64,000 nt of DNA. Origin: Piscinibacter defluvii. GTDB taxonomy: Bacteria > Pseudomonadota > Gammaproteobacteria > Burkholderiales > Burkholderiaceae_C. Location: NCBI RefSeq assembly GCF_004011805.1, contig NZ_RCHJ01000022.1, forward strand, positions 1 to 64,000, written 5' to 3'. Under the pieces are notes generated by a model, which saw nothing but the letters and a program-made list of their open reading frames with translations, had not been told where the DNA came from and did not search any database. Below are positions 1-6,695 of the stretch, one piece after another. Numbering within the stretch: the stretch's first letter is position 1; every line of letters begins with the position of its first letter. The position numbers and the translations under genes are program-made.

Positions 1-2
1 AT

Positions 3-29
3 GCCGATGGCGGCAAGCGCGAACCCTGA
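3..29 (+). CDS. Possible 3' end of an upstream gene
   Basis: The frame starting at base 3 reads eight sense codons (ending Gly-Lys-Arg-Glu-Pro) to TGA at 27-29, and the integrase start follows 57 bp later on the same strand. Too little remains to identify a product; it could also be a chance open frame. Confidence 0.2.
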   Translation, partial: ADGGKREP

Positions 30-86
30 ATGCGCCTGGCACCGGCGGGACGGTGCCGCACGAACCTACCCACACGGAGCACCACC

Positions 87-1127
87 ATGCGTGACCTCGA
101 CCCGCGCACCGTCAACCTGCGCACCCTGCCGCTTCAAACCGGCAGGCGAGGCTTCGTCCTGAATGCGCTGTTCGTCCAGAACAACTTCCGCCACGCGATC
201 AAGGACAAGGGTGTCTCCCACGACACCATGGAAGACCGACGGCAGTACATCTACCGCGCCTTCCACTACCTGGAGCACAACGACATCAAGAGCTTCAAGC
301 CCGACCCGCGCTCGCTTGGCGACCGGCATGTGCGATTCCTGTTCGCAGACATCGAACGGCGCGCCAAGGCCGGCCAGCTCGGACCTTCCGCCATCCAGAA
401 GGCGCACAGCTACCTGCGCACCTTCGCAGGCTGGATCGGCAAGCCCGGTCTGGTGCTGCCGATCAGCGCCTACATCAGCGATGAGACCCTGTACCGCCGC
501 AGCTATGTGACGAAGCACAGCAAGGCCTGGGACAACAACGGCGTAGCGCCGGAGGACGTGATCGCGGCCGTTGCCGAGTTCGACGAGCGCGTGGCCGTGC
601 AGATCAAGCTGATGAAAGAGTTCGGCCTGCGTTGCAAGGAAGCGGTGATGCTCCGCCCCCACCAGGACATCGTGACCGCGGCCCAGGCCGGCAAGGCGGC
701 TGCCGGCTTGGCGGAATACCTGCAGCTGCGGCGCGGCACCAAGGGCGGCCGGCTGCGCTACGTGCCCGTGGTCACGCCGACACAGCTTGCCGCGATCGAG
801 CACGCCCGCCGCGTGGCGCCCGGCGAGAACGACAGCCTCAGCGACCCACGCTACCAGCTCGTCCGGGCCATCCGGCACCAGCGCTACGTGATGGAGTTGT
901 TCGGCCTGACCAAGGCCATGCTTGGCGTGACGGCGCATGGCCTGCGGCATGGCTATGCGGCCGAGCGCTACGAGGCCGAGACGGGCGTGGCGCCGCCGGT
1001 GGCGACTGGCGAGCGCGCGGATGCTGCCGTCGACTTGGCGGCGCGGCGCCAAGTCTCGGAGGCCCTCGGGCATTCCAGAACCCAGATCACATCGGTCTAC
1101 CTGGGTTCGAGCCGCGCTCGTCGCTGA
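87..1127 (+). CDS. Tyrosine site-specific recombinase (phage-type integrase)
   Basis: DNA strand-exchange enzyme of 346 aa. The catalytic set is visible: Arg182 (GLRCKEA), the beta-hairpin Lys219 (RGTKGG), His284-x-x-Arg287 in HGLRH, the LGH motif, and the nucleophile Tyr338 (SVYLG). An N-terminal helical core-binding (SAM-like) domain covers roughly residues 20-145. It most resembles the integrase families with a Phage_int_SAM/Integrase_1 architecture rather than P4-type integrases. I chose ATG 87, which has GGAG-like sequence at 76-79; an in-frame ATG at 30 would add 19 residues of low-quality sequence. It is the likely recombinase of the element ending at 4168, although it is not adjacent to that junction. 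Confidence 0.9.
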   Translation: MRDLDPRTVNLRTLPLQTGRRGFVLNALFVQNNFRHAIKDKGVSHDTMEDRRQYIYRAFHYLEHNDIKSFKPDPRSLGDRHVRFLFADIERRAKAGQLGPSAIQKAHSYLRTFAGWIGKPGLVLPISAYISDETLYRRSYVTKHSKAWDNNGVAPEDVIAAVAEFDERVAVQIKLMKEFGLRCKEAVMLRPHQDIVTAAQAGKAAAGLAEYLQLRRGTKGGRLRYVPVVTPTQLAAIEHARRVAPGENDSLSDPRYQLVRAIRHQRYVMELFGLTKAMLGVTAHGLRHGYAAERYEAETGVAPPVATGERADAAVDLAARRQVSEALGHSRTQITSVYLGSSRARR

Positions 1128-1144
1128 GTTACGCTTGACCGCCC

Positions 1145-1558
1145 ATGTCGACGCCTGCTGCCACCGACTGCCCGTTCTGCACCTTGCCACTCGCCAGGAT
1201 CGTGCATGCCAACCAATTCGTTGTGGTCATCCGGGATGCCTACCCTGTGTCGCGCGGCCATACGCTGGTGCTGCCGCGCCGGCACGTAGGGAGCTTCTTC
1301 GAGCTTGAGCCACCCGAGCGCGACGCCGTCTTCGAGTTGCTCGACGTGGCACGACGCGACCTGGACCAGTCGCTGCACCCCGATGGCTACAACATTGGCA
1401 TCAACGATGGCCCGGCTGCCGGGCAGACCGTGCCACACCTGCATGTGCACCTGATCCCGCGCTACAACGGCGACCAGGTCGATCCGCGCGGTGGTGTGCG
1501 GTGGATCTTTCCGGAGCGTGCCGACTACTGGTCTGCTCGTGGCGGTGAGCCAGTTTGA
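1145..1558 (+). CDS. HIT family protein (nucleotide hydrolase/transferase)
   Basis: A 137-aa histidine-triad protein. The signature HLHVH is at residues 98-102, with the N-terminal CPFC pair (about residues 10-13) common in zinc-binding HIT proteins. HIT enzymes hydrolyse or transfer nucleotidyl groups from dinucleoside polyphosphates or adenylylated substrates in the cytoplasm. It starts 17 bp after the integrase stop. The next gene begins one base after its stop codon, so the two are almost certainly co-transcribed and translationally coupled. Substrate is unknown. In this element it may act on nucleotides produced by, or needed for, the neighbouring restriction or toxin genes, but that is only suggested by position. 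Confidence 0.9.
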   Translation: MSTPAATDCPFCTLPLARIVHANQFVVVIRDAYPVSRGHTLVLPRRHVGSFFELEPPERDAVFELLDVARRDLDQSLHPDGYNIGINDGPAAGQTVPHLHVHLIPRYNGDQVDPRGGVRWIFPERADYWSARGGEPV

Positions 1559-1559
1559 G

Positions 1560-2537
1560 ATGAAGACGGCCGCGCAGGTCCTGGAGACCTTCGACAACAT
1601 CCGGCGCGCCCAGCGGGCCGGTGTGTATGCCCCGCACAAGCCGCTGCTGATCCTGCTGGCGCTGGCCCGCGTGCAGCACGATGAGCCGCGGCTCGTGGAG
1701 TTCGCCGCCATCGACGGTTCGCTGCAAGCGCTGCTGGCCGAGTTCGGCCCCAGCGGTGCCGCAAAGTCGCGCCACTACCCGTTCTGGCACCTCGCCACGG
1801 ATGGCCAGGGTGCGCTGTGGGATCTGAACGGGCCCCGTGAGATGCTGTCCCGTCCGGCCGGTGCCACGCCCAACCTGGGTGAACTGCGGACGCATCACGT
1901 GCAGGGCGGCTTTCCGCCGCAGGTGGACGAGGCCCTTCGCAAGGTTCCCGGCCTGCTGGAAGCCGTGGCGGCACGCGTCCTGGAAGCCTACTTCCCCGCA
2001 ACGCTTCATGCCGACATCGCCGCCGCTGTCGGGCTGGACCTGGACCGCCCGGTGGCGCACTTGGCCAGCGAACCGGACGTGCCGGCCTATGGCACAGCTG
2101 AACGCCGCAGGCGCGACCCCGGCTTCCGCGAACGGGTGCTGCGCGCCTACGAGTACCGCTGCTGCGTCTGCGGCTTCGACCTGCGCATCGGCCATGTGAG
2201 CGCGGGCCTAGAAGCCGCCCACATTCAGTGGCACCACGTCGGCGGTCCCGACATCGAACCCAACGGCCTGGCCTTGTGCGCGCTGCACCACAAGCTGTTC
2301 GACCTGGGCGCGTTCACGGTCGAGCCCGCTGAGCACCGGGTCATCTTCAGCCAACACGCGATGGCCGGAGACCGCAGCCAGCAAGGTGAGTTGCGGCACC
2401 ACGGGCAGCGCCTGCTGGCGCCGCAGCAGGTTGACATGCGGCCGGCGCCGCCTTTCTTGGAGTGGAACCAGAAGAACGTGTTCAAAGCACCGGCACGGAA
2501 GGTCGCCGATGCCGGTCGTCACTCGCATTCGACCTGA
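1560..2537 (+). CDS. HNH restriction endonuclease with sulfur-binding domain (phosphorothioated-DNA type)
   Basis: A 325-aa protein. The N-terminal part (about 1-150) has the HKPLLILLALAR start, a YPFWHL-type segment and the LEAYFPATLHADI segment characteristic of the sulfur-binding domain (SBD) of McrA-like enzymes. The C-terminal part (about 180-260) is an HNH nuclease: paired cysteines (YRCCVCGFDL), EAAHIQWH, and ALCALHHKLFD. Proteins of this build recognise phosphorothioate-modified DNA and cut nearby, so this is a type IV-like restriction enzyme against Dnd-modified DNA. ATG 1560 lies one base after the HIT stop; a GTG at 1545 is an alternative. No dnd modification genes are in the window, consistent with a restriction-only role. 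Confidence 0.85.
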   Translation: MKTAAQVLETFDNIRRAQRAGVYAPHKPLLILLALARVQHDEPRLVEFAAIDGSLQALLAEFGPSGAAKSRHYPFWHLATDGQGALWDLNGPREMLSRPAGATPNLGELRTHHVQGGFPPQVDEALRKVPGLLEAVAARVLEAYFPATLHADIAAAVGLDLDRPVAHLASEPDVPAYGTAERRRRDPGFRERVLRAYEYRCCVCGFDLRIGHVSAGLEAAHIQWHHVGGPDIEPNGLALCALHHKLFDLGAFTVEPAEHRVIFSQHAMAGDRSQQGELRHHGQRLLAPQQVDMRPAPPFLEWNQKNVFKAPARKVADAGRHSHST

Positions 2538-2658
2538 TCGAATTTTCGGCAGTAGGCGGAGCGCTTCGGCCCGTTCACCTGCCGAAGGACACCCCGACAC
2601 TGAGGCGGTTGAGGATGTCCAGCCACAACCCCGGGGTCGAACTGATTGATGGCTTAAC

Positions 2659-2696
2659 TGGACAAGGTATCTGTCTTTGACTACTATTCTGGACAA
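2659..2696 (+). promoter_or_regulatory. Promoter and putative operator of the XRE/nucleotidyltransferase pair; near-leaderless
   Basis: A -35 TGGACA (2659-2664), a 17-bp spacer and a -10 TACTAT (2682-2687) are visible. The start site expected from this spacing is about 2694, so the ATG at 2697 would be at or within a few bases of the mRNA 5' end, and no Shine-Dalgarno is present. The octamer CTGGACAA occurs twice (2658-2665 and 2689-2696), 31 bp or about three helical turns apart, bracketing the promoter. This is a plausible operator for the encoded XRE protein. Confidence 0.55.
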
Positions 2697-3368
2697 ATGA
2701 ACGGACCTGACAGTACCGTGCTCCTCGAGCGTCAGTTGCTGCTGCAGCTCGGCGATCGGCTCAAGCGCCTGCGCAAGGCCCAGGGCCTGGGCACGGTAGA
2801 GATGGCCAAGCGTGCCGGCATCTCCCGCACCACGCTGAGCTCGGTCGAATCGGGCGATCCGGGCCCGGCCATCGGAACCTACCTGCGCGTCATGTCGGTA
2901 CTCGGCATCAGCGGTGAACTGGCCTTGTTGGCCGGCGACGCATTGCAGCCTGGGCCGCCGGGGACGGCAGCGGCCAGGTCCAAGCGCGCCCGCCCGGTTG
3001 TGCAGGTGACCGTCTCCACCGACGACACCCGCCATCAAGTCCAGGATCTTCAAAGCCTGGCGCTGCACGAGGAAGCCATTCGACTGGCCCGCTCGGAGCC
3101 CGAGTTCCTGCACCAGGCCCAGGGCACGCTGGATCGCTGGCTGGCATCCGGCAACTCACGTTCGATGGGCTTGTGGCAGGAGTGGCGAGAGATTCTTCGC
3201 GGCGCGAAGTGGCGCAAGGTGCTGGGGCGAACGCGGCGGGCGCAGGAGCTTCGCCAGGCATCGCCACTGACGGCCGTGCTCCCGGCACAGGTGCGTCAGG
3301 GCGTGCTGGACCAGGTCGGCAAGCTGCGAAAGGGCGTCGTGCTGGGTGATTCCGAACCAAACGCATAG
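2697..3368 (+). CDS. XRE family helix-turn-helix regulator (putative antitoxin)
   Basis: A 223-aa protein with a Cro/C1-type HTH at about residues 18-75 (LGDRLKRLRKAQGL, then the recognition helix RTTLSSVESG). The C-terminal two thirds is basic and unassigned; it contains an HEEAIRLARSEP segment and a Trp-rich stretch (WQEWREILRGAKW). Two bases separate its stop from the next start, so the two form an operon. Known: XRE proteins next to nucleotidyltransferase-fold partners commonly form toxin-antitoxin modules in which the XRE protein autoregulates. That role is inferred here from the gene order and the repeated CTGGACAA boxes. The start at 2697 has no ribosome-binding site and is supported by the promoter position. 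Confidence 0.8.
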   Translation: MNGPDSTVLLERQLLLQLGDRLKRLRKAQGLGTVEMAKRAGISRTTLSSVESGDPGPAIGTYLRVMSVLGISGELALLAGDALQPGPPGTAAARSKRARPVVQVTVSTDDTRHQVQDLQSLALHEEAIRLARSEPEFLHQAQGTLDRWLASGNSRSMGLWQEWREILRGAKWRKVLGRTRRAQELRQASPLTAVLPAQVRQGVLDQVGKLRKGVVLGDSEPNA

Positions 3369-3370
3369 GC

Positions 3371-3931
3371 ATGACCCGCGACGAACTCGAACACATCATC
3401 CGCGCCAGCGCGGACGTGACGGATCAGTACGAGTTCATCATCGTCGGCAGCCAATCGATACTGGGTCCGGTCCCGAATCCGCCCGAGGTCTTCACGATGT
3501 CGGCCGAAGCGGACATCTATCCGCTGCAGGCCCCCGAACTCGCCGACAGGATCGATGGCGCCATCGGTGAAGGCTCGCAGTTTCACCAGACCTACGGCTA
3601 CTACGCGCAAGGCGTTGGTCCCGAAACCGCCATATTGCCGCGAGGCTGGATTGACCGCGTCCACAGGGTGCAGAGCGCCGCGACCAACCAGCGCGTGGGC
3701 TACTGCCTCGATTTGACCGACCTGTTTATTTCGAAGGCCGCAGCAGGGCGCGACAAGGACCGCGAGTTCTGCATGGCGATGCTTTCGCATCGCTACGTCA
3801 GGCCTGAAGTGGTGCTGGATCTCGTGTCGGCGATGCCGCTGGACGATGCTGCGCAGCGCCGTCTGAAGGCGGCCATCCGTCGGTGGGCAAAGGCCGTGGA
3901 GACGCTCGGCGACGACGTACCTCGAGCGTGA
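3371..3931 (+). CDS. Nucleotidyltransferase-fold protein (DUF6036-like; putative toxin)
   Basis: A 186-aa protein. The pol-beta-type nucleotidyltransferase signature is visible: Gly26-Ser27 (FIIVGSQS) followed by the acidic pair Glu46-x-Asp48 (SAEADIY). A further motif, DLFISKAAAGRDKDREF (about residues 118-134), is typical of AbiEii-like and DUF6036 nucleotidyltransferases. Such enzymes transfer NMP groups to tRNA, protein or small molecules, and several are toxins. It follows the XRE gene by 2 bp and ends the cargo before the tRNA junction. Family placement is by motif memory, so the DUF assignment is moderately sure while the nucleotidyltransferase fold is fairly sure. The target is unknown. 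Confidence 0.7.
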   Translation: MTRDELEHIIRASADVTDQYEFIIVGSQSILGPVPNPPEVFTMSAEADIYPLQAPELADRIDGAIGEGSQFHQTYGYYAQGVGPETAILPRGWIDRVHRVQSAATNQRVGYCLDLTDLFISKAAAGRDKDREFCMAMLSHRYVRPEVVLDLVSAMPLDDAAQRRLKAAIRRWAKAVETLGDDVPRA

Positions 3932-3993
3932 AATCGAGGTGGCTTGGAGACCGTCCGAGAGGGCTCCGATCCGCCACGAATCGCTGTGACGGA

Positions 3994-4047
3994 TTTGTGC
4001 CGCAACTTCGAAAAAACAGCCTCAAATCGGCCGGTTTGCGGCACAAA
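3994..4047. repeat. 12-bp perfect inverted repeat near the element end
   Basis: TTTGTGCCGCAA at 3994-4005 is the exact reverse complement of TTGCGGCACAAA at 4036-4047, with 30 bp between the arms. It lies in the 189 bp of non-coding DNA (3932-4120) between the last cargo gene and the tRNA fragment. Candidate roles are recombinase arm-binding sites or an excisionase site. A terminator is unlikely with this loop and no T-run. Apart from this repeat I see nothing in 3932-4120. Confidence 0.6.
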
Positions 4048-4120
4048 GCGTGCGGCGCCAGGGCCTCAATTTTCTCAACGGTGACAATGACTTGAGTCGA
4101 CATTGCCGGGGTGGCAGGTT

Positions 4121-4168
4121 GGACTCTTAATCCGTTGGTCGTAGGTTCGAATCCTACAGGGCCCACCA
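4121..4168 (+). other. attR: 3' fragment of tRNA-Lys(CTT)
   Basis: The sequence contains the anticodon loop CTCTTAA with its 3' stem, variable loop, a perfect T-arm (GTAGG/CCTAC closing TTCGAAT), the acceptor 3' strand AGGGCCC, discriminator A and encoded CCA. No matching D-arm or 5' acceptor strand (GGGCCCT) occurs in the preceding 100 bp, so this is a truncated, non-functional copy. It fits the duplicated core left when an element integrates into the tRNA. The crossover core probably begins at GGACTCTTAA. A complete tRNA-Lys is expected left of the window. Confidence 0.8.
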
Positions 4169-4174
4169 ACACAC

Positions 4175-4214
4175 GAGGGCCGGCATGCGAAGGCGTGCCG
4201 GCCCTCGCCCTTTT
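4175..4214 (+). terminator. Intrinsic terminator of the original tRNA-Lys gene
   Basis: A perfect 11-bp stem, GAGGGCCGGCA (4175-4185) with TGCCGGCCCTC (4196-4206), closes a 10-nt loop and is followed by GCCC and TTTT (4211-4214). It starts 6 bp after the encoded CCA. This is where a tRNA terminator belongs, which supports reading 4121-4168 as the displaced 3' end of the chromosomal tRNA gene. Confidence 0.85.
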
Positions 4215-4250
4215 GCGCGCCGCAGGCCGCGTGGCCGACAATGCGCCGCC

Positions 4251-5354
4251 ATGCCCGCCGCTGCAGCCCCATCGAAGTTCGTGCTGGTGGTCGGCACCGG
4301 CTGGACCGGCTCGACCAAGCGCCAGATCGCGCAGCAGATCGGCAGCACGCTGGTCGAATGCGGCTATGGCCTCGTGTGCGGCAACTCCACCGGCGTGGAC
4401 CGCTGGGTGGCCGACAGCTTCTGCGCCGCGCTCGCCGCCCGCGGCCTGCCGGCCGAGGGCCGCTTCGTGCAGGTCACGCTGGGCGGCTGGCGCTTCTTCC
4501 GCCGCGGCGGCGCGCCGCTGCCGGGCTATGCCGCGCCACCGGCGTGCCGCGTGCCGGTGCCCGACGTCGAGGCCTGGAAGCGCGAGGCCGTCGATCGCTG
4601 TGACGCCGCGGTGATGGTGGGCGGCGGCCGGCATGCACGCGACATCGCGATGCGCACCATCGCGCATGGCAAGCCGGTCTTCCCGCTGCCCTTCATGGGC
4701 GGACTGACCGGCAACGCCGACGACCTGTTCCGCGAGGTGCTGCGCACCTGGGAGGGGTATCCCGTGCCTGGGGTCAGCCGTACGCAGTTCCTGCGCCTGG
4801 CCGAACCCTGGGTGGTGGGCACCGGGCCGCTGGCCAACCTGCTGCGCGGCACGCTGGCGCAGACGCCCGACGTGTTCGTCTCCTACCGCCGCAGCGATGC
4901 ACCGGCGGCGGCCGGCCGCGTGGCGCGTGACCTGGCCGAACACTTCGGCTCGCGCCGCGTGTTCCTCGACGTGGCCGGCATCGCGCCCAGCCATGCCTGG
5001 GACCAGACCATCCGCGATGCCCTGTCGGCCGTCCGGGCCGGCATCGTCGTGATCGGGCGAGACTGGCTCCGGCCCGGGGCCGACGGCAGGACGCCGCGCC
5101 TGCACCAGGCCGAGGACGTGGTGCGCGCCGAGATTGCCGCGCTGCTGAAGGGCGGCCAGGCGGTGTTTCCGCTGCTGGTGGAAGGGGCCCGGCTGCCCGA
5201 CCCCGACGAGCTGCCCGAGGACCTGGCGCCGCTGCTGCGCCGCCAGGCGATCGCGATCGGCAACGCCGACTGGGAGGCGACGCTGGCGCTGCTGGTGCGC
5301 GAGATCGAGGCGGTGCTGCAACGGGCCGCTCAGGCCGGGCAACGGAAGGCCTGA
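4251..5354 (+). CDS. SLOG-TIR fusion protein (putative nucleotide-sensing NADase defence effector)
   Basis: A 367-aa two-domain protein. Residues about 8-190 form a SLOG (LOG/DprA-like Rossmann) domain: VLVVGTGWTGS, a CGYGLVCGNSTGVD glycine turn, and DAAVMVGGGRHARD. Residues about 207-345 form a TIR domain: DVFVSYRRSD, the FLDVAGIAPSHAWDQTIRDAL region, and a VRAEI helix whose Glu294 matches the catalytic Glu of NAD-cleaving TIRs. Known: SLOG domains paired with TIR or Sir2 are predicted ligand sensors of antiphage and conflict systems. ATG 4251 is preferred; upstream in-frame sequence is Arg-rich and overlaps the tRNA terminator. The following ClC gene starts immediately at its stop codon. 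The ligand is unknown, and it has no signal or membrane segment. Confidence 0.8.
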   Translation: MPAAAAPSKFVLVVGTGWTGSTKRQIAQQIGSTLVECGYGLVCGNSTGVDRWVADSFCAALAARGLPAEGRFVQVTLGGWRFFRRGGAPLPGYAAPPACRVPVPDVEAWKREAVDRCDAAVMVGGGRHARDIAMRTIAHGKPVFPLPFMGGLTGNADDLFREVLRTWEGYPVPGVSRTQFLRLAEPWVVGTGPLANLLRGTLAQTPDVFVSYRRSDAPAAAGRVARDLAEHFGSRRVFLDVAGIAPSHAWDQTIRDALSAVRAGIVVIGRDWLRPGADGRTPRLHQAEDVVRAEIAALLKGGQAVFPLLVEGARLPDPDELPEDLAPLLRRQAIAIGNADWEATLALLVREIEAVLQRAAQAGQRKA

Positions 5355-6695
5355 ATGCACGACCACGAGCCCGACTTCTGGCGCAACCTGAAGGACGAAC
5401 TGTCCGGCGGTGCGCGCTGGATCGACCGCGCCGTGGTGCTGCTTTTCGCCGCGCTGACCGGCGCGGTGGTGGTTGGCTTCACGCTGCTGGCCGACGCCGC
5501 GAGCCGTGCCTTCGACTGGGTGGCTGGCGCGACGCCGCTGGGCTCCTGGATCGCGCTTGCCTGGACACCGGCGCTGGCGGTCGCGGTGCTGTGGTTCACG
5601 CGCCGCTTCGCACCCGGCGCACTGGGCTCGGGCGTGCCGCAGGTGGTGCTGGCGCTGGACGACGACACGCCCGAGTCGGCGCGTGGCGCGCTGGTCTCGC
5701 TGCGCCTGTCGATGCACAAGATCGGCCTGGTCTGCGCCGGGCTGATGGCTGGCCTGTCGATCGGCCGCGAGGGCCCGACGGTCCAGGTCGGCGCCGGCGT
5801 GATGCTGCATGCGAAGCGCTGGCTGTCCGAGCGCGCCGGCGTCGACGGGCACGACCTGATCGTGGCCGGCGCGGCCGCTGGCATCGCCGCCGCGTTCAAT
5901 ACGCCGCTGGGCGGCATCGTGTTCGCGATCGAGCAGCTGTCGCGCCGGCGCAGCATGACGCACAGCGGGCTGGTGATCGCCTGCATCGTGCTGTCGGGCC
6001 TGGTGGCGGTGTCGGTGTTCGGCAACCTGAGCTACTTCGGCGAACTGCGTGTGCAGCAGCTCGACTGGCAGCTGCTGCTGCCCGGGCTCGGCGTGGCGCT
6101 GGCCTCCGGGCTGGCCGGCGGGCTGTTCGCGCGCCTGCTGGTGGCCTCTGCGCGCGGCCTGCCCGACCGCGTCAGCCGCTGGCGCCGCGCCGCGCCGCTG
6201 CGCTTCGCGGCGGCCTGCGCGTTCGGCGTGGCGCTGATCGGCCTGGCCTCGGACGGCAGCACCGCCGGCGCCGGCTACGCCGCCACCCGCGCTTTGCTCG
6301 AGGGTACGGCCGAGGTGCCGCCGCTCTACACGCTGATGAAGTTCTGCGCCACCTGGCTGTCGGCCTGGTCGGGCGTGCCGGCTGGCGTGTTCGCGCCGTC
6401 GCTGGCCATCGGCGCCGGGCTCGGCCACGACGTGGCGGCGCTGGCCGGCCTCGCCGGCGAGGCGGCGATCCCGCTGATCGCGCTCGGCATGGTCGGCTTC
6501 CTGGCCGCGACCACGCAGGGCCCGATCACCGCGTTCATCATCGTGATGGAGATGGTCTCGGGCCACGCGATGGTGCTCAGCCTGATGGCCACTGCGCTGC
6601 TGGCCAGCGGCGTGGCGCGGCTGCTGACGCGGCCGATGTACGTGGAGCTGGCCGGCGTCGTGGCCGAGACGCTGGCCAAGCCCGCGCCGCGCTGA
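5355..6695 (+). CDS. ClC family chloride channel or H+/Cl- antiporter
   Basis: A 446-aa membrane protein with about ten hydrophobic segments. The selectivity-filter motifs appear in order: GSGVP (about residue 90), GREGP with the gating Glu139, and GVPAGVFAP (about residue 345), all as in ClC-ec1. It lacks C-terminal CBS domains. The ATG directly abuts the TGA of the SLOG-TIR gene, so translation is likely coupled. In free-living bacteria ClC proteins support acid resistance or anion balance. Its strict linkage to a TIR effector here is the odd part: it could be an unrelated housekeeping gene, or the membrane arm of the same response. Confidence 0.9.
   Translation: MHDHEPDFWRNLKDELSGGARWIDRAVVLLFAALTGAVVVGFTLLADAASRAFDWVAGATPLGSWIALAWTPALAVAVLWFTRRFAPGALGSGVPQVVLALDDDTPESARGALVSLRLSMHKIGLVCAGLMAGLSIGREGPTVQVGAGVMLHAKRWLSERAGVDGHDLIVAGAAAGIAAAFNTPLGGIVFAIEQLSRRRSMTHSGLVIACIVLSGLVAVSVFGNLSYFGELRVQQLDWQLLLPGLGVALASGLAGGLFARLLVASARGLPDRVSRWRRAAPLRFAAACAFGVALIGLASDGSTAGAGYAATRALLEGTAEVPPLYTLMKFCATWLSAWSGVPAGVFAPSLAIGAGLGHDVAALAGLAGEAAIPLIALGMVGFLAATTQGPITAFIIVMEMVSGHAMVLSLMATALLASGVARLLTRPMYVELAGVVAETLAKPAPR

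Larger units (their letters stand above)
1..4214. mobile_element. Right end of an integrated element at a tRNA-Lys gene (left end outside window)
   Basis: Seen: a tyrosine recombinase gene, cargo typical of defence or stability islands (SBD-HNH endonuclease, XRE/nucleotidyltransferase pair), then at 4121-4168 the 3' 48 bp of a tRNA-Lys(CTT) with no 5' half, followed directly by a tRNA-type intrinsic terminator. Known: integration into a tRNA 3' end rebuilds the tRNA at one junction and leaves a 3' fragment at the other. Inferred: the element lies to the left of 4168 and its other junction, with the complete tRNA-Lys, is upstream of base 1. The recombinase sits about 3 kb from the junction rather than next to it, so it may have a second recombinase or be composite. 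Confidence 0.55.

Noticed and set aside
4075-4272. Antisense frames across 4075-4272 with peptides of the GGPCRIRTYDQRIKSP and GPVGFEPTTNGLRV type
   Set aside because: These are translations of the complementary strand of the tRNA fragment, a well-known source of false proteins.
3798-6566. 922-codon minus-strand frame across the element junction and ClC gene
   Set aside because: It runs through the tRNA fragment and terminator and opposes three well-supported genes.
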